Shown here: piece by piece, positions 27,777 to 36,345 of the stretch
How the letters are laid out: the number at the start of each line of letters is the position of its first letter
Position numbering within the stretch: position 1 is the first letter of the stretch
From: Pseudidiomarina sediminum DSM 21906
GTDB lineage: Bacteria > Pseudomonadota > Gammaproteobacteria > Enterobacterales > Alteromonadaceae
Length of the DNA: 64,000 nucleotides
Assembly: GCF_000423165.1 (NCBI RefSeq)
Contig: NZ_AUHL01000005.1
Span: 62,001 to 126,000 of the forward strand
Direction: 5' to 3'
Notes under the pieces: generated by a model
Told to the model about the DNA's origin: nothing
The model's input: only the letters and a program-made list of their open reading frames with translations
Databases searched by the model: none
Position numbers and translations under genes: made by a program

Positions 27777-28502
27777 ATGAAATCATTCACTTTAAGCCTT
27801 CTCGCACTGGCGCTCAGCACTGCTGTCGCACAGGCGCAACAACTCACTCCAACGCAAGATCAAGCGTTGCAAGAGCTTAACACGCTGTTAAAACAGCACC
27901 CGCAAATCATCGAAAGCGTCAACGCGAGCTTAAAAAACTATGTTGAAGCGCAACGAGCACAACTTGAAGCACGTACTGCGCACCATGACTGGTTGTACAA
28001 TAACCCTGCCCACCCAGTGCTCGGCGATCCAAACGCCGAACACAAAATCGTGGTCTTTACCGACTACAATTGCCCCTATTGCAAAAAGCTCGACCCTGAG
28101 TTGACGGAATTGCTTGAAGACTATCCAAACTTACAAGTGGTGAATGTGTTTGTACCAATTCGCCAAGAAAAAGTAAGTGGTCTGGATACAAGTTCAGCGT
28201 TGTATGCCATTAATCTGTGGCAGCAAAAGCCAGAGCACTTCATGTCGGTACACGAGTTGCTCACGGCGAAATCAGGCATGCATACTGCCAAGTCATTGCA
28301 GCAAATTGCGCGTAAAACCAAGACCCAAGATTACCTCATGGCACAACCTAGCAGTGAGGATGTGGTGCAGCAGAATGTTGAAGCGTTCCGCGCACTTGGC
28401 TACCGAGGCACACCAACTATTATGATTGGCAACCAGGTGATTCCGGGCTTTGTTAAAGCTGGTCAGTTGAAAGACGTGATCGCGCAGGAGCTGAAGCTCT
28501 AA
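27777..28502 (+). CDS. scsC: ScsC-like periplasmic DsbA-family thioredoxin
   Basis: 241-residue exported protein: signal peptide MKSFTLSLLALALSTAVAQA, an N-terminal helical arm (TPTQDQALQELNTLLKQHPQI) that in ScsC drives trimerisation, and a DsbA-fold domain with YNCPYCKKLD (Cys about 100 and 103) and the cis-Pro loop GYRGTPTIMIGN. It would isomerise or reduce disulfides of copper-damaged periplasmic proteins and be recycled by ScsB, whose gene ends four bases upstream. Followed by a hairpin. Confidence 0.9.
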   Translation: MKSFTLSLLALALSTAVAQAQQLTPTQDQALQELNTLLKQHPQIIESVNASLKNYVEAQRAQLEARTAHHDWLYNNPAHPVLGDPNAEHKIVVFTDYNCPYCKKLDPELTELLEDYPNLQVVNVFVPIRQEKVSGLDTSSALYAINLWQQKPEHFMSVHELLTAKSGMHTAKSLQQIARKTKTQDYLMAQPSSEDVVQQNVEAFRALGYRGTPTIMIGNQVIPGFVKAGQLKDVIAQELKL

Positions 28503-28522
28503 CCACTGATTGCCCCCAATAA

Positions 28523-28556
28523 AAGAGAGGCTGCGCACGTTGAAGTAGCCTCTCTT
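28523..28556 (+). terminator. hairpin after scsC
   Basis: Perfect 10-bp stem AAGAGAGGCT / AGCCTCTCTT with a 14-base loop. The T-run after it is weak, so termination may be partial and read-through into the czcI-like gene is possible. Confidence 0.55.
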
Positions 28557-28631
28557 CAGCAAACGATTTCGGCTTGCCGTTGACCCTTAGAATTGCTAGC
28601 ATGCCTGCATTATTGATTCATCTTCAACCTT

Positions 28632-28988
28632 ATGCGACGTCTTATCCTTCTGATAATTATGGTTATTTCGCTATTGGCTCAAGTGAGCCAAGCGGTTGCC
28701 GACGTGCATCAGTCGCATCAAGAGAACCTCGCTGCGCATGCCGCCAACGTGCATTCAGCACAGCACTCAAACGATCATGCCCCGAGTACAACATCGTCGA
28801 ACCCGACAGGCTTTGACTGCCAGCATTGCTGCCAATGTCATGGCTCAGTACATCTGTATCCGCTCAAAGCCGAATATATCGCGGCAGTGCTTAGCCTACA
28901 GTCCGCTGTCGTGGTGTATGCGCCACAGTACAAAACCCGCCCTGTGGCCCCTCTCTACCGACCTCCCATTACCTCAGTTCTCGCTTAG
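28632..28988 (+). CDS. CzcI-like exported His/Cys-rich protein
   Basis: 118-residue protein with a signal peptide (MRRLILLIIMVISLLAQVSQAVA), a His-rich stretch (QSHQENLAAHAANVHSAQHSNDHA) and a cysteine cluster DCQHCCQCHGSVH, then a Pro/Arg tail (TRPVAPLYRPP). This layout, placed directly before a C-B-A heavy-metal efflux operon, matches CzcI of Cupriavidus, a small periplasmic protein linked to czc control. Metal binding by the His/Cys region is inferred. No good ribosome site is seen before the ATG, so translation may be weak or the start may differ. Confidence 0.65.
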   Translation: MRRLILLIIMVISLLAQVSQAVADVHQSHQENLAAHAANVHSAQHSNDHAPSTTSSNPTGFDCQHCCQCHGSVHLYPLKAEYIAAVLSLQSAVVVYAPQYKTRPVAPLYRPPITSVLA

Positions 28989-28997
28989 TTCCATCGT

Positions 28998-29015
28998 TCT
29001 CGCGACCGCGCGAGA
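28998..29015 (+). repeat. GC-rich hairpin between czcI-like and czcC-like genes
   Basis: TCTCGCG ACCG CGCGAGA, a 7-bp perfect stem with a 4-base loop and no T-run. May affect mRNA stability within the operon. Confidence 0.5.
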
Positions 29016-29048
29016 GCCCTTAAGCAGATTTTTGACTGAGGAAATACC

Positions 29049-30308
29049 ATGTTTTTTTCAAACTGTCGTCGTAGCGTCAGTGCGCTCCTGTTTGCCACTG
29101 GCCTAACTGGCGTAACACCCACTCTTGCCGCAGCACCACTTGCTGATTGGCAAGCACAGCTCTACCAACATCCCAAGGTGCAAGCCGCGCAACAGCAGGC
29201 AGAAGCTCTGTTGTGGCAAAGCCAGCAACAACAACGCGGGCTCTATAACCCAGAACTTTCCACCAGCGTTGAACGTGAGGGGCAACACACGAACTACAGT
29301 ATTGGCGTGCAGCAAACCTTTGATTGGTCGGCCCAGCACGATGTCCGTGCCGAACAAGCAAGCTTGCTGCAGCAGCTTGCACAAGCCCAATATTTGACCG
29401 CAGTAAGTCAACATGCCCATTCGGTGCTCAGCCGCGGGCTTGATTGGCAACGGGCACAGCAACGCTATCAATTGCTCACGCAGCAGCAAGCGTTCATTCA
29501 GCAAGCCATGCAACTTGCTGAACAACGCTTCAAAGCAGGTGATCTTGGTGAACTTGATTTGCAGCTCACCTTACTCAACCTCAACCAACAACGCCAAGTG
29601 ACTGCGCAGGCTTTTCAGCAACTGCAATACGCCCAAGCAGAGCTACTCAGCCAACTCGGGCAGTCCACACTCGATAAGTGGCGTTTGCCCGAGGTATTTT
29701 TCACATTCAATCCGTCAATGCTCGCGCGCGAGCAACACTGGCAGCAGCACCCGCAACTCAGTGTTAGTCGTTTGCAATGGCAGTTACTGCGCAGCGATAG
29801 CGATTGGCAACGCACCCAAACGCGCGTCAACCCCACCTTTGCCATCGAAGCAGGTGAAAGTGGGGATGAAACAGTACTCGGCCTAAGCATGAGCGTGCCT
29901 TTGCTGCTCACCAATGACTTTAGCGATAGCGTCAAAGCGGCGACACAAAGTGCCAACGCCGCTGAACAGGCGCTGCTCGCAGAGCAGCAACAGTGGCGCC
30001 ACCGCGTCGCCAGTCAGCTCACCAGCGCGCAGTTTGTCCAACGTCAATGGCAGCAATGGCAAACCACTGCTGCCGCATCTCAGCAGCGTTCGCGCGAGCT
30101 TATTGAGCAAGCCTGGCGCGCCAATGAGCTGTCCACCAGTAATTACTTGACGGCCATGCAGCAGTGGCTAGAAAGCCAACTTGCTGGAGCTGAGCTAAAC
30201 CACGCCCAACGCCAAGCGATCTTAGACTGGCAGTACAGCTCCGGCCAACTTACTGAACGACTCACGCCGCCTGCACTGCGCGGACCGACAAACGCAACCA
30301 AGCGCTAA
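29049..30308 (+). CDS. czcC: TolC-family outer-membrane channel of HME-RND pump (CzcC/CusC-like)
   Basis: 419 residues; the signal peptide ends near TPTLAAAP. The rest is long Gln/Ala-rich amphipathic helices with two repeats of the OEP fold (about 35-215 and 235-405), as expected of a trimeric outer-membrane exit duct. GGGNL-like barrel strands are short. The gene starts after GAGGAAAT and is followed eight bases later by the adaptor gene and then the pump, giving the standard C-B-A order. No lipobox is present. Confidence 0.88.
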   Translation: MFFSNCRRSVSALLFATGLTGVTPTLAAAPLADWQAQLYQHPKVQAAQQQAEALLWQSQQQQRGLYNPELSTSVEREGQHTNYSIGVQQTFDWSAQHDVRAEQASLLQQLAQAQYLTAVSQHAHSVLSRGLDWQRAQQRYQLLTQQQAFIQQAMQLAEQRFKAGDLGELDLQLTLLNLNQQRQVTAQAFQQLQYAQAELLSQLGQSTLDKWRLPEVFFTFNPSMLAREQHWQQHPQLSVSRLQWQLLRSDSDWQRTQTRVNPTFAIEAGESGDETVLGLSMSVPLLLTNDFSDSVKAATQSANAAEQALLAEQQQWRHRVASQLTSAQFVQRQWQQWQTTAAASQQRSRELIEQAWRANELSTSNYLTAMQQWLESQLAGAELNHAQRQAILDWQYSSGQLTERLTPPALRGPTNATKR

Positions 30309-30315
30309 GGACAAC

Positions 30316-31419
30316 ATGATGAAAACCTATTTGATAACGCTCACTGCTTTAGCCGGATTGCTGTGCACTTTTCCGGTCGCGGCCCTCGATGCCAACCATG
30401 CCCATGACGAAACCACAACGCAAGTGGAGTTAACGGCGGCACAACGTGAACGCGCCACGATCACCACCGCGGTGCTAACGCCACAAACCATTACTTACGA
30501 GGTCTATGCACCTGGCGAAGTAGTGGCCAACGATTTCGCCAGCTATCAAGTCAGTCCTCGGGTCGACTCTATTGTCGCTCAGCGCCATGTCAGCTTAGGC
30601 GATAATGTTCAGAAGGGGCAGCCGTTAGTCTCGCTTTACAGCGCTACTATGGCGCAAGCCCAAGCCGCGTTTTTAGTCGCCAATGACGAATGGCAGCGCG
30701 TGCAAGCGCTGGGCAAAGCCACCGTCGGTGAGAAACGCTACAACCAAGCACTTGGTGATTATAAAGCCAATAAAGCCACCCTACTTGCCTATGGAATGGC
30801 GATGGGTGATTTACAACAGCTCAACGCCGATAGCGTGTTAGGTAATTATCAGCTGTACGCTGGTATTAGTGGTGTGGTGATGCGCGACAACTTTCAGCAG
30901 GGACAACATCTCGCGGCAGGTTCTGCCTTGCTAGAAATTTCCCAAGAAGAAACCCTCTGGGTGCATGCACGACTGCCCGGAGCCAGTGAGTTACCTGTTC
31001 CGTACGGTGCTGTAGCAGCGATTCAGGTCGAACAGCAACGTTATCCCGCGTCAGTCATTCAGCAAGGACACACCATCGACCCGGTAACGCGCACACGCAC
31101 CGTGCGTTTAGCCGTCGAGAATCGCGACGATGGCCTCCATCCGGGCTTGTTCGCCGATGTGTATTTTCAAGTCACTAGCGCAACGCCGGTGCTCGCCGTC
31201 AAACAAGCCGCATTGATGCGCGACACCGCAGGCCAATGGGTCGTATTTACCACCACCGATGAGCAACACTTTACCCCGCAGGTGGTGAAGCTGGTACGTG
31301 AACTCGGGGAATGGAGCGTTATCGAAGGCCTGCCAGCGGGGACCCGTTATGTTGATCAAGGCGCATTTTTCGTCAGTTCACAATTGGCGAAAGGCGGATT
31401 TGATCCGCATAACCATTAA
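30316..31419 (+). CDS. czcB: periplasmic adaptor of HME-RND pump (CzcB/CusB-like)
   Basis: 367 residues with a signal peptide (MMKTYLITLTALAGLLCTFPVAA) and a short His-containing N-terminus (DANHAHDE). A CusB-like order follows: beta-barrel/lipoyl (VYAPGEVVANDFASYQVSPRVDSIVAQRHVSLGDNV), a short three-helix hairpin (about 115-170), the returning lipoyl half (YQLYAGISGVVMRDNFQQGQHL), beta-barrel (LWVHARLPG) and membrane-proximal domain, ending DPHNH. In CusB, adaptors also hand metal to the pump; methionine or histidine sites here are not certain. Start could be 30316 or 30319. Confidence 0.88.
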   Translation: MMKTYLITLTALAGLLCTFPVAALDANHAHDETTTQVELTAAQRERATITTAVLTPQTITYEVYAPGEVVANDFASYQVSPRVDSIVAQRHVSLGDNVQKGQPLVSLYSATMAQAQAAFLVANDEWQRVQALGKATVGEKRYNQALGDYKANKATLLAYGMAMGDLQQLNADSVLGNYQLYAGISGVVMRDNFQQGQHLAAGSALLEISQEETLWVHARLPGASELPVPYGAVAAIQVEQQRYPASVIQQGHTIDPVTRTRTVRLAVENRDDGLHPGLFADVYFQVTSATPVLAVKQAALMRDTAGQWVVFTTTDEQHFTPQVVKLVRELGEWSVIEGLPAGTRYVDQGAFFVSSQLAKGGFDPHNH

Positions 31420-31430
31420 GCGGAGGCATT

Positions 31431-34400
31431 ATGTTTCAACGTATCATTTTATTCGCCTTAAACTTCCGCATGCTGATTATATTGGCATTACTTGGCCTAA
31501 CGCTTGGTTCAGTGGTGCTACTACCGCGCCTTAATCTTGATGCCTTTCCTGATGTCACCAACGTTCAGGTTGCCATTAACACCGAAGCGCCCGGCCTTGC
31601 CGCAAGTGAGGTCGAGCAGCTCATCACCTACCCTATTGAGTCGGTGATGTATGCGCTGCCCGGCGTTAAAGAGGTGCGCTCCATCTCCAAAACTGGGCTG
31701 TCAGGCATTACCGTGGTATTCGCCGACAACATTGATATCTACTTTGCCCGGCAACTGGTGTTTGAGCGTCTGCAAAGCGCAAAAGAACTGGTACCCGAAG
31801 GCGTGGGCACCCCCGCGATGGGGCCCAACACCTCAGGCCTAGGTCAGGTCTATCAATACCTGCTCATCGCCGAGCCTGAGAGCGGTTACAGCAGTGCCGA
31901 CTTACGTAGTCTCAACGACTACGTGCTAAAGCTGTTGCTGATGCCCGTTGACGGCATTACCGACGTGCTCTCTTTTGGCGGGCATGTAAAGCAATACCAG
32001 GTCAACCTTAATCCCGGCAAACTGCTCGCCTATGAGCTGACGCAACAAGACATTATTGCCGCCATCGACAACAATAATGTCAACGTTGGTGGCTGGTATA
32101 TGCCGCGCGGTCAAGAGCAGCTGGTGATCCGTGGTACGGGTTGGCTCGCAAGCGGCAATGAAGGGCTTGAGCAACTGCGACAAATTCCCGTCAAAACCAT
32201 TGATGGCGTTGCCGTTACCCTTGAACAGGTTGCCACCATAAACATGGGGAGTGAGATTCGCCAGGGCGCGGTGTCGTACTCAAGTAAAACACCCGATGGC
32301 ATTGCGCAACACGGTGAAGTCGTCTCCGGCATTGTATTAAAGCGCATGGGTGCCAACACGAAAGCAACCATTGATGGCATTAAACAACGCTTGCCGATGA
32401 TTCAACAAGCCCTGCCAGAAGGGGTGACCTTTGCGCCCTACTACGACCAAGCAGACCTGATCGAAAAGGCAGTGAGTACCGTCACCTCGTCATTACTTAT
32501 CGCTTTTGTCCTGATTGTGGTGGTATTAGCACTCTTTCTTTTGAACCTGCGGGCGACCTTCCTCGTTCTCCTTTCCATTCCGGTATCCATTGGGATTGCC
32601 TTAATGGTTATGGCGACCTTTGGCATGTCAGCAAACCTCATGTCATTGGGCGGTATCGCGGTGGCGATAGGTATGCTGGTGGACGGCTCGGTGGTCATGG
32701 TTGAGGCGATCTTTAAGCACCTCAGCCAGAAGGATGCGCCACACGGTTACCGCCTACGCATTCAAGCTGCGGCCAATGAGGTGGCTCGACCGATCTTTTT
32801 TGCAACCTTAATTATTTTAGTGGTCTTTACCCCCTTGTTTAGCTTTGAGGGCGTTGAAGCGCGCCTGTTCGAACCTATGGCGATCAGTATTATGCTTGCC
32901 ATGGTTTCTGCCGTGGTGGTGGCGTTAATGGTCGTACCTGCGCTTGCAACTTACTTGTTTCACAAAGGTATTCGCCCGCGGCAAAATAAGTTATTGCAGC
33001 CGCTCGAAAACGGCTACCGTCGCCTTCTGCAACGCGTTATTGGTCGTCCAAGAGCCGTTGCCACAGGTGCCGCAGCCTTGTTTCTGCTTACCCTCACCTT
33101 GCTGCCACAGCTTGGCACTGAGTTTGCGCCTGAACTTGAGGAAGGCACCTTAAACCTGCGGGTAACCTTGGCCCCCTCCTCAAACTTAACCACGGCTTTA
33201 GACGTGGCGCCGCAACTCGAGGCCATGCTTCTGGAGTTTCCCGAAACAACCTATGCCTTAAGCCGCATCGGACGAGCGGAGATCGGTGGTGACCCAGAGC
33301 CCATTAGTAATATTGAGATCTACATTGGTTTACTGCCCCCGACCCAATGGCAAACCGCCACCACTCGGGCCGAGTTACAACAGGCAATGGAGCTGAAGCT
33401 AGAGCAGTTCCCTGGCTTGCTCTTTAATTTCTCGCAACCCATTGCCACCCGCGTGGATGAATTGCTCTCAGGGGTAAAATCACAGCTGGCAATCAAATTA
33501 CTCGGCCCTGATTTGGCGGTCCTCGAAAATAAAGGTCGAGAAATTGAGGCTGTGGTAAGAAATGTCGAGGGCACAGTTGCCGTTGCGTTGGAACAAATTG
33601 CCGGTGAAGCGCAGTTGGTAGTGCAACCGAAGCGCCAGCAGTTATCGCGCTATGGTCTCAATGTTAGCGATGTGATGCAGGTTGTAAGTCAAGGGTTAGG
33701 TGGTGCCGATGCTGGCCAAATCATCAATGGCAACGAGCGCTATGACATCTACGTGCGCCTCGCTGAGCCGTTTCGGCGAACCCCAGCACAGATTCGAGCG
33801 TTACGCTTACAAACACCTACTGGGGCTTGGGTGATCCTTGGAGACGTTGCGGAGGTCAAGATTGCCTCAGGACCACCACAAATTCGTCGTGATGACGTAC
33901 AACGACGGGTGGTGATTCAAGCCAATGTGAGCGGCCGAGATATGGGCAGTGTGGTTGCCGATATTCGCCAAAGCATTGCCACTGAAGTCGATCTTCCTAG
34001 CGGGTACTCCGTTGCTATCGGGGGGCAATTCGAGAACCAACAACGCGCCCAGCAACGGCTGTTAGTGGTCGTTCCGATCGCCTTAGCACTGATCGCGTTG
34101 CTGTTGTACTTTGCCTTTGGCTCTGCTGGACAAGCCTTGCTGATCTTGCTCAATGTACCCTTGGCAGTGATCGGCGGGGTGGTGGCGCTGTTCGTTTCCG
34201 GTCAGTACTTATCGGTTCCCAGCGCGGTGGGCTTTATCACCTTATTCGGGGTTGCCGTTCTTAACGGTGTGGTCTTAGTTGAAAGTATCAACCAACGTCT
34301 GCGCGCCGGAAGTGAACTGTACCAAGCCATTCACGCGGGCGCTTGGTCACGTTTGCGACCTGTATTGATGACGGCGATCACTTCAGCATTAGGGCTCATC

Positions 34401-34565
34401 CCTATGCTGCTCGCCAGTGGCTCTGGGGCAGAAATTCAACGTCCATTAGCCACAGTGATTGTCGGCGGTTTAGGTTCAGCGACACTCTTAACCTTGGTGG
34501 TGTTGCCCACCCTCTTCCCTTGGTTCTCCAAGCGACAGGTGCGACGACTGCAACACCACAACTAG
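31431..34565 (+). CDS. czcA: HME-family RND heavy-metal efflux pump (CzcA/CusA-like)
   Basis: 1044-residue proton-driven trimeric pump with the usual 12 helices and two large periplasmic loops. The N-terminus (LNFRMLIILALLGLTLGS, then NLDAFPDVTNVQVAINTEAPGLAASEVEQLITYPIE) is diagnostic of the HME subfamily. The helix-4 proton-relay motif reads AIGMLVDGSVVMVEA (Asp about 418), nearer the Czc/Nrs type (VDGAVV) than the Cus type (VDAAIV), which favours Co/Zn/Cd or Ni over Cu/Ag; this is an inference from motif memory. Last gene of the czcI-like/C/B/A operon, followed by a strong hairpin. Confidence 0.92.
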   Translation: MFQRIILFALNFRMLIILALLGLTLGSVVLLPRLNLDAFPDVTNVQVAINTEAPGLAASEVEQLITYPIESVMYALPGVKEVRSISKTGLSGITVVFADNIDIYFARQLVFERLQSAKELVPEGVGTPAMGPNTSGLGQVYQYLLIAEPESGYSSADLRSLNDYVLKLLLMPVDGITDVLSFGGHVKQYQVNLNPGKLLAYELTQQDIIAAIDNNNVNVGGWYMPRGQEQLVIRGTGWLASGNEGLEQLRQIPVKTIDGVAVTLEQVATINMGSEIRQGAVSYSSKTPDGIAQHGEVVSGIVLKRMGANTKATIDGIKQRLPMIQQALPEGVTFAPYYDQADLIEKAVSTVTSSLLIAFVLIVVVLALFLLNLRATFLVLLSIPVSIGIALMVMATFGMSANLMSLGGIAVAIGMLVDGSVVMVEAIFKHLSQKDAPHGYRLRIQAAANEVARPIFFATLIILVVFTPLFSFEGVEARLFEPMAISIMLAMVSAVVVALMVVPALATYLFHKGIRPRQNKLLQPLENGYRRLLQRVIGRPRAVATGAAALFLLTLTLLPQLGTEFAPELEEGTLNLRVTLAPSSNLTTALDVAPQLEAMLLEFPETTYALSRIGRAEIGGDPEPISNIEIYIGLLPPTQWQTATTRAELQQAMELKLEQFPGLLFNFSQPIATRVDELLSGVKSQLAIKLLGPDLAVLENKGREIEAVVRNVEGTVAVALEQIAGEAQLVVQPKRQQLSRYGLNVSDVMQVVSQGLGGADAGQIINGNERYDIYVRLAEPFRRTPAQIRALRLQTPTGAWVILGDVAEVKIASGPPQIRRDDVQRRVVIQANVSGRDMGSVVADIRQSIATEVDLPSGYSVAIGGQFENQQRAQQRLLVVVPIALALIALLLYFAFGSAGQALLILLNVPLAVIGGVVALFVSGQYLSVPSAVGFITLFGVAVLNGVVLVESINQRLRAGSELYQAIHAGAWSRLRPVLMTAITSALGLIPMLLASGSGAEIQRPLATVIVGGLGSATLLTLVVLPTLFPWFSKRQVRRLQHHN

Positions 34566-34572
34566 CGCACAT

Positions 34573-34606
34573 GGTGCTAGGCCAATGCGCCTAGCACCTT
34601 ATTCTC
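34573..34606. terminator. terminator between the metal pump and the response regulator
   Basis: 10-bp stem GGTGCTAGGC / GCCTAGCACC with a six-base loop, then TTATTCTCATTT. Serves the convergent czcA-like and response-regulator genes. Confidence 0.75.
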
Positions 34607-34608
34607 AT

Positions 34609-36318
34609 TTATCGTCCGTGCGTCAACCACTGCGCTTGCAGCTCGTCGGCTGGCATGGGGCGGGCAAAATAGTAACCTTGCAAGCGTTTAATACCGAGCG
34701 CCGAACACATATCGCGTTGCGCTTCGGTCTCGATGCCCTCGGCAACGGTTTCATAACCTAATGAGTGCGCAAAAGAGCAGATGGCATGCAATAAGTTGGC
34801 TTGCTCATGTTCTTCCGAATGCTGTACAAACAACTTATCAATTTTTAAAATATTAAACGGAAACTTCTTAAGATAGGACAGCGACGAATAACCTGTACCA
34901 AAATCATCCAACGCAAGATTGACGCCAATTTCGGAGAGTTGCTGCAACATATCAAGAGCATCAAGACTGCTCTCTAAACAGCTTTCGGTCAGCTCCAACT
35001 CAAGACGTTCAGCGGGCACCTGATAGCGCTGCATACATTCCGTCAAATGCTGAACTAAACCAGCATCTTTCAGTTGTCGCGCCGATAAATTTGCGGCAAT
35101 CGAAAAGATTAACTCTGACGCGTGAGGCAACTGCAGCCACTGACTAAACTGTTGGCATGCCGTTGTTAAAACCCAGCGCCCGAGCCGATTGATCACGTCA
35201 GATTCTTCGGCGATGGGGATAAACTCATCGGGTGGAATCATCCCTAACTCCGGATGATGCCAGCGTATCAACGCTTCGATGCCAACCAATCGATAGGTCT
35301 TGGCATCGACTTGCGGCTGATAATATAAACTAAATTGCTGCTCCACCAGTGCTGTTTTTAAATCACTTTCGATGCGATGCCGATATTGCATTTGTTGATG
35401 AAAATCATGTGAGTAATACTGAACTTGGTTGCGTCCCGAGGTTTTCGCTCGATAGGTCGCGACATCTGCACTACGCATTAAGCCCGTAGCATCCGTAGCA
35501 CAATCTGGATAGGTTGCCACACCAATACTGGTTGAGATGGTGATACTTTTGCCGTCGACATCAAGGGGCGCAGCAAGACTGTCACTCACATTTTCAACCA
35601 ACAGTCGCACCTGATTAATGTCTGTCAACGCATGGGTTAAAATCGCAAATTCATCGCCACCAATACGACAGAGTTTGTCATCTTTACCGACCACCTCTTC
35701 TAATCGACGAGACACTGCGCGCAAAAGCGCATCGCCGATATCATGCCCGTAACTATCATTAATCGTCTTAAACCGATCAATATCGATAAAAATTAATGCC
35801 AATTCACGCTGCTCACGCTCCGCATGAATCAAGGCATCTTTCAGCGCTTCTTCGAAAAAGTAGCGGTTGGTGAGACCAGTAAGGTTGTCACACTCGGTTA
35901 AGCGTCGCAGTTGTTCGTTGTTATCTCTGATCTGTCGTTCCAATTGATGACGTTCGGTCGCCAACAACACCGCGCGTTTCAATCGCGAGGCCGTCACCTC
36001 ACTCTTCATTAAAAAGTCTTGCGCACCTGCTTCAATGCATCGTAAAGCGAGCTCTTCATCGTGACTATTGCTCAGCATAACAATTGCGGTCGAGAAATCG
36101 CTACTCCCTCTTAGCTCGCGCAGTACCTCAATACCGTTGCTTGGAGGTAGTTGATAATCCAACAAGATCGCATCGTAATCACCTGCTAAAGCGAGCGCTA
36201 TTCCTTCTGCTGAGGACGCAGTTTGCCGCACTTCACGTAGCTGCAGACCGGTTTCTTTTAAAGTGCGAACCGCAGCCATGCGATCCACGATATCGTCATC
36301 GATGATTAATAAATCCAT
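34609..36318 (-). CDS. response regulator with REC-GGDEF-EAL domains
   Basis: 569 residues. A receiver domain (about 1-120) with acidic pocket DDD at 7-9, phospho-acceptor Asp54 in LLDYQLPP and Lys in FLMKSEV is followed by a helix, a GGDEF domain with intact RIGGDEF (about 225) and an EAL domain with intact EALIRWHHPE, AANLSARQL, ELTESCLE, LDDFGTGYSSLSYL and KIDKLFVQ. Both c-di-GMP synthesis and breakdown are possible; REC phosphorylation presumably shifts the balance. It lies 27 bases downstream of a CHASE-domain histidine kinase in the same direction, its likely phosphodonor. Confidence 0.94.
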   Translation of the reverse strand: MDLLIIDDDIVDRMAAVRTLKETGLQLREVRQTASSAEGIALALAGDYDAILLDYQLPPSNGIEVLRELRGSSDFSTAIVMLSNSHDEELALRCIEAGAQDFLMKSEVTASRLKRAVLLATERHQLERQIRDNNEQLRRLTECDNLTGLTNRYFFEEALKDALIHAEREQRELALIFIDIDRFKTINDSYGHDIGDALLRAVSRRLEEVVGKDDKLCRIGGDEFAILTHALTDINQVRLLVENVSDSLAAPLDVDGKSITISTSIGVATYPDCATDATGLMRSADVATYRAKTSGRNQVQYYSHDFHQQMQYRHRIESDLKTALVEQQFSLYYQPQVDAKTYRLVGIEALIRWHHPELGMIPPDEFIPIAEESDVINRLGRWVLTTACQQFSQWLQLPHASELIFSIAANLSARQLKDAGLVQHLTECMQRYQVPAERLELELTESCLESSLDALDMLQQLSEIGVNLALDDFGTGYSSLSYLKKFPFNILKIDKLFVQHSEEHEQANLLHAICSFAHSLGYETVAEGIETEAQRDMCSALGIKRLQGYYFARPMPADELQAQWLTHGR

Positions 36319-36345
36319 TCGTTCCTCAAGCGTCTGCTCTTCTCT

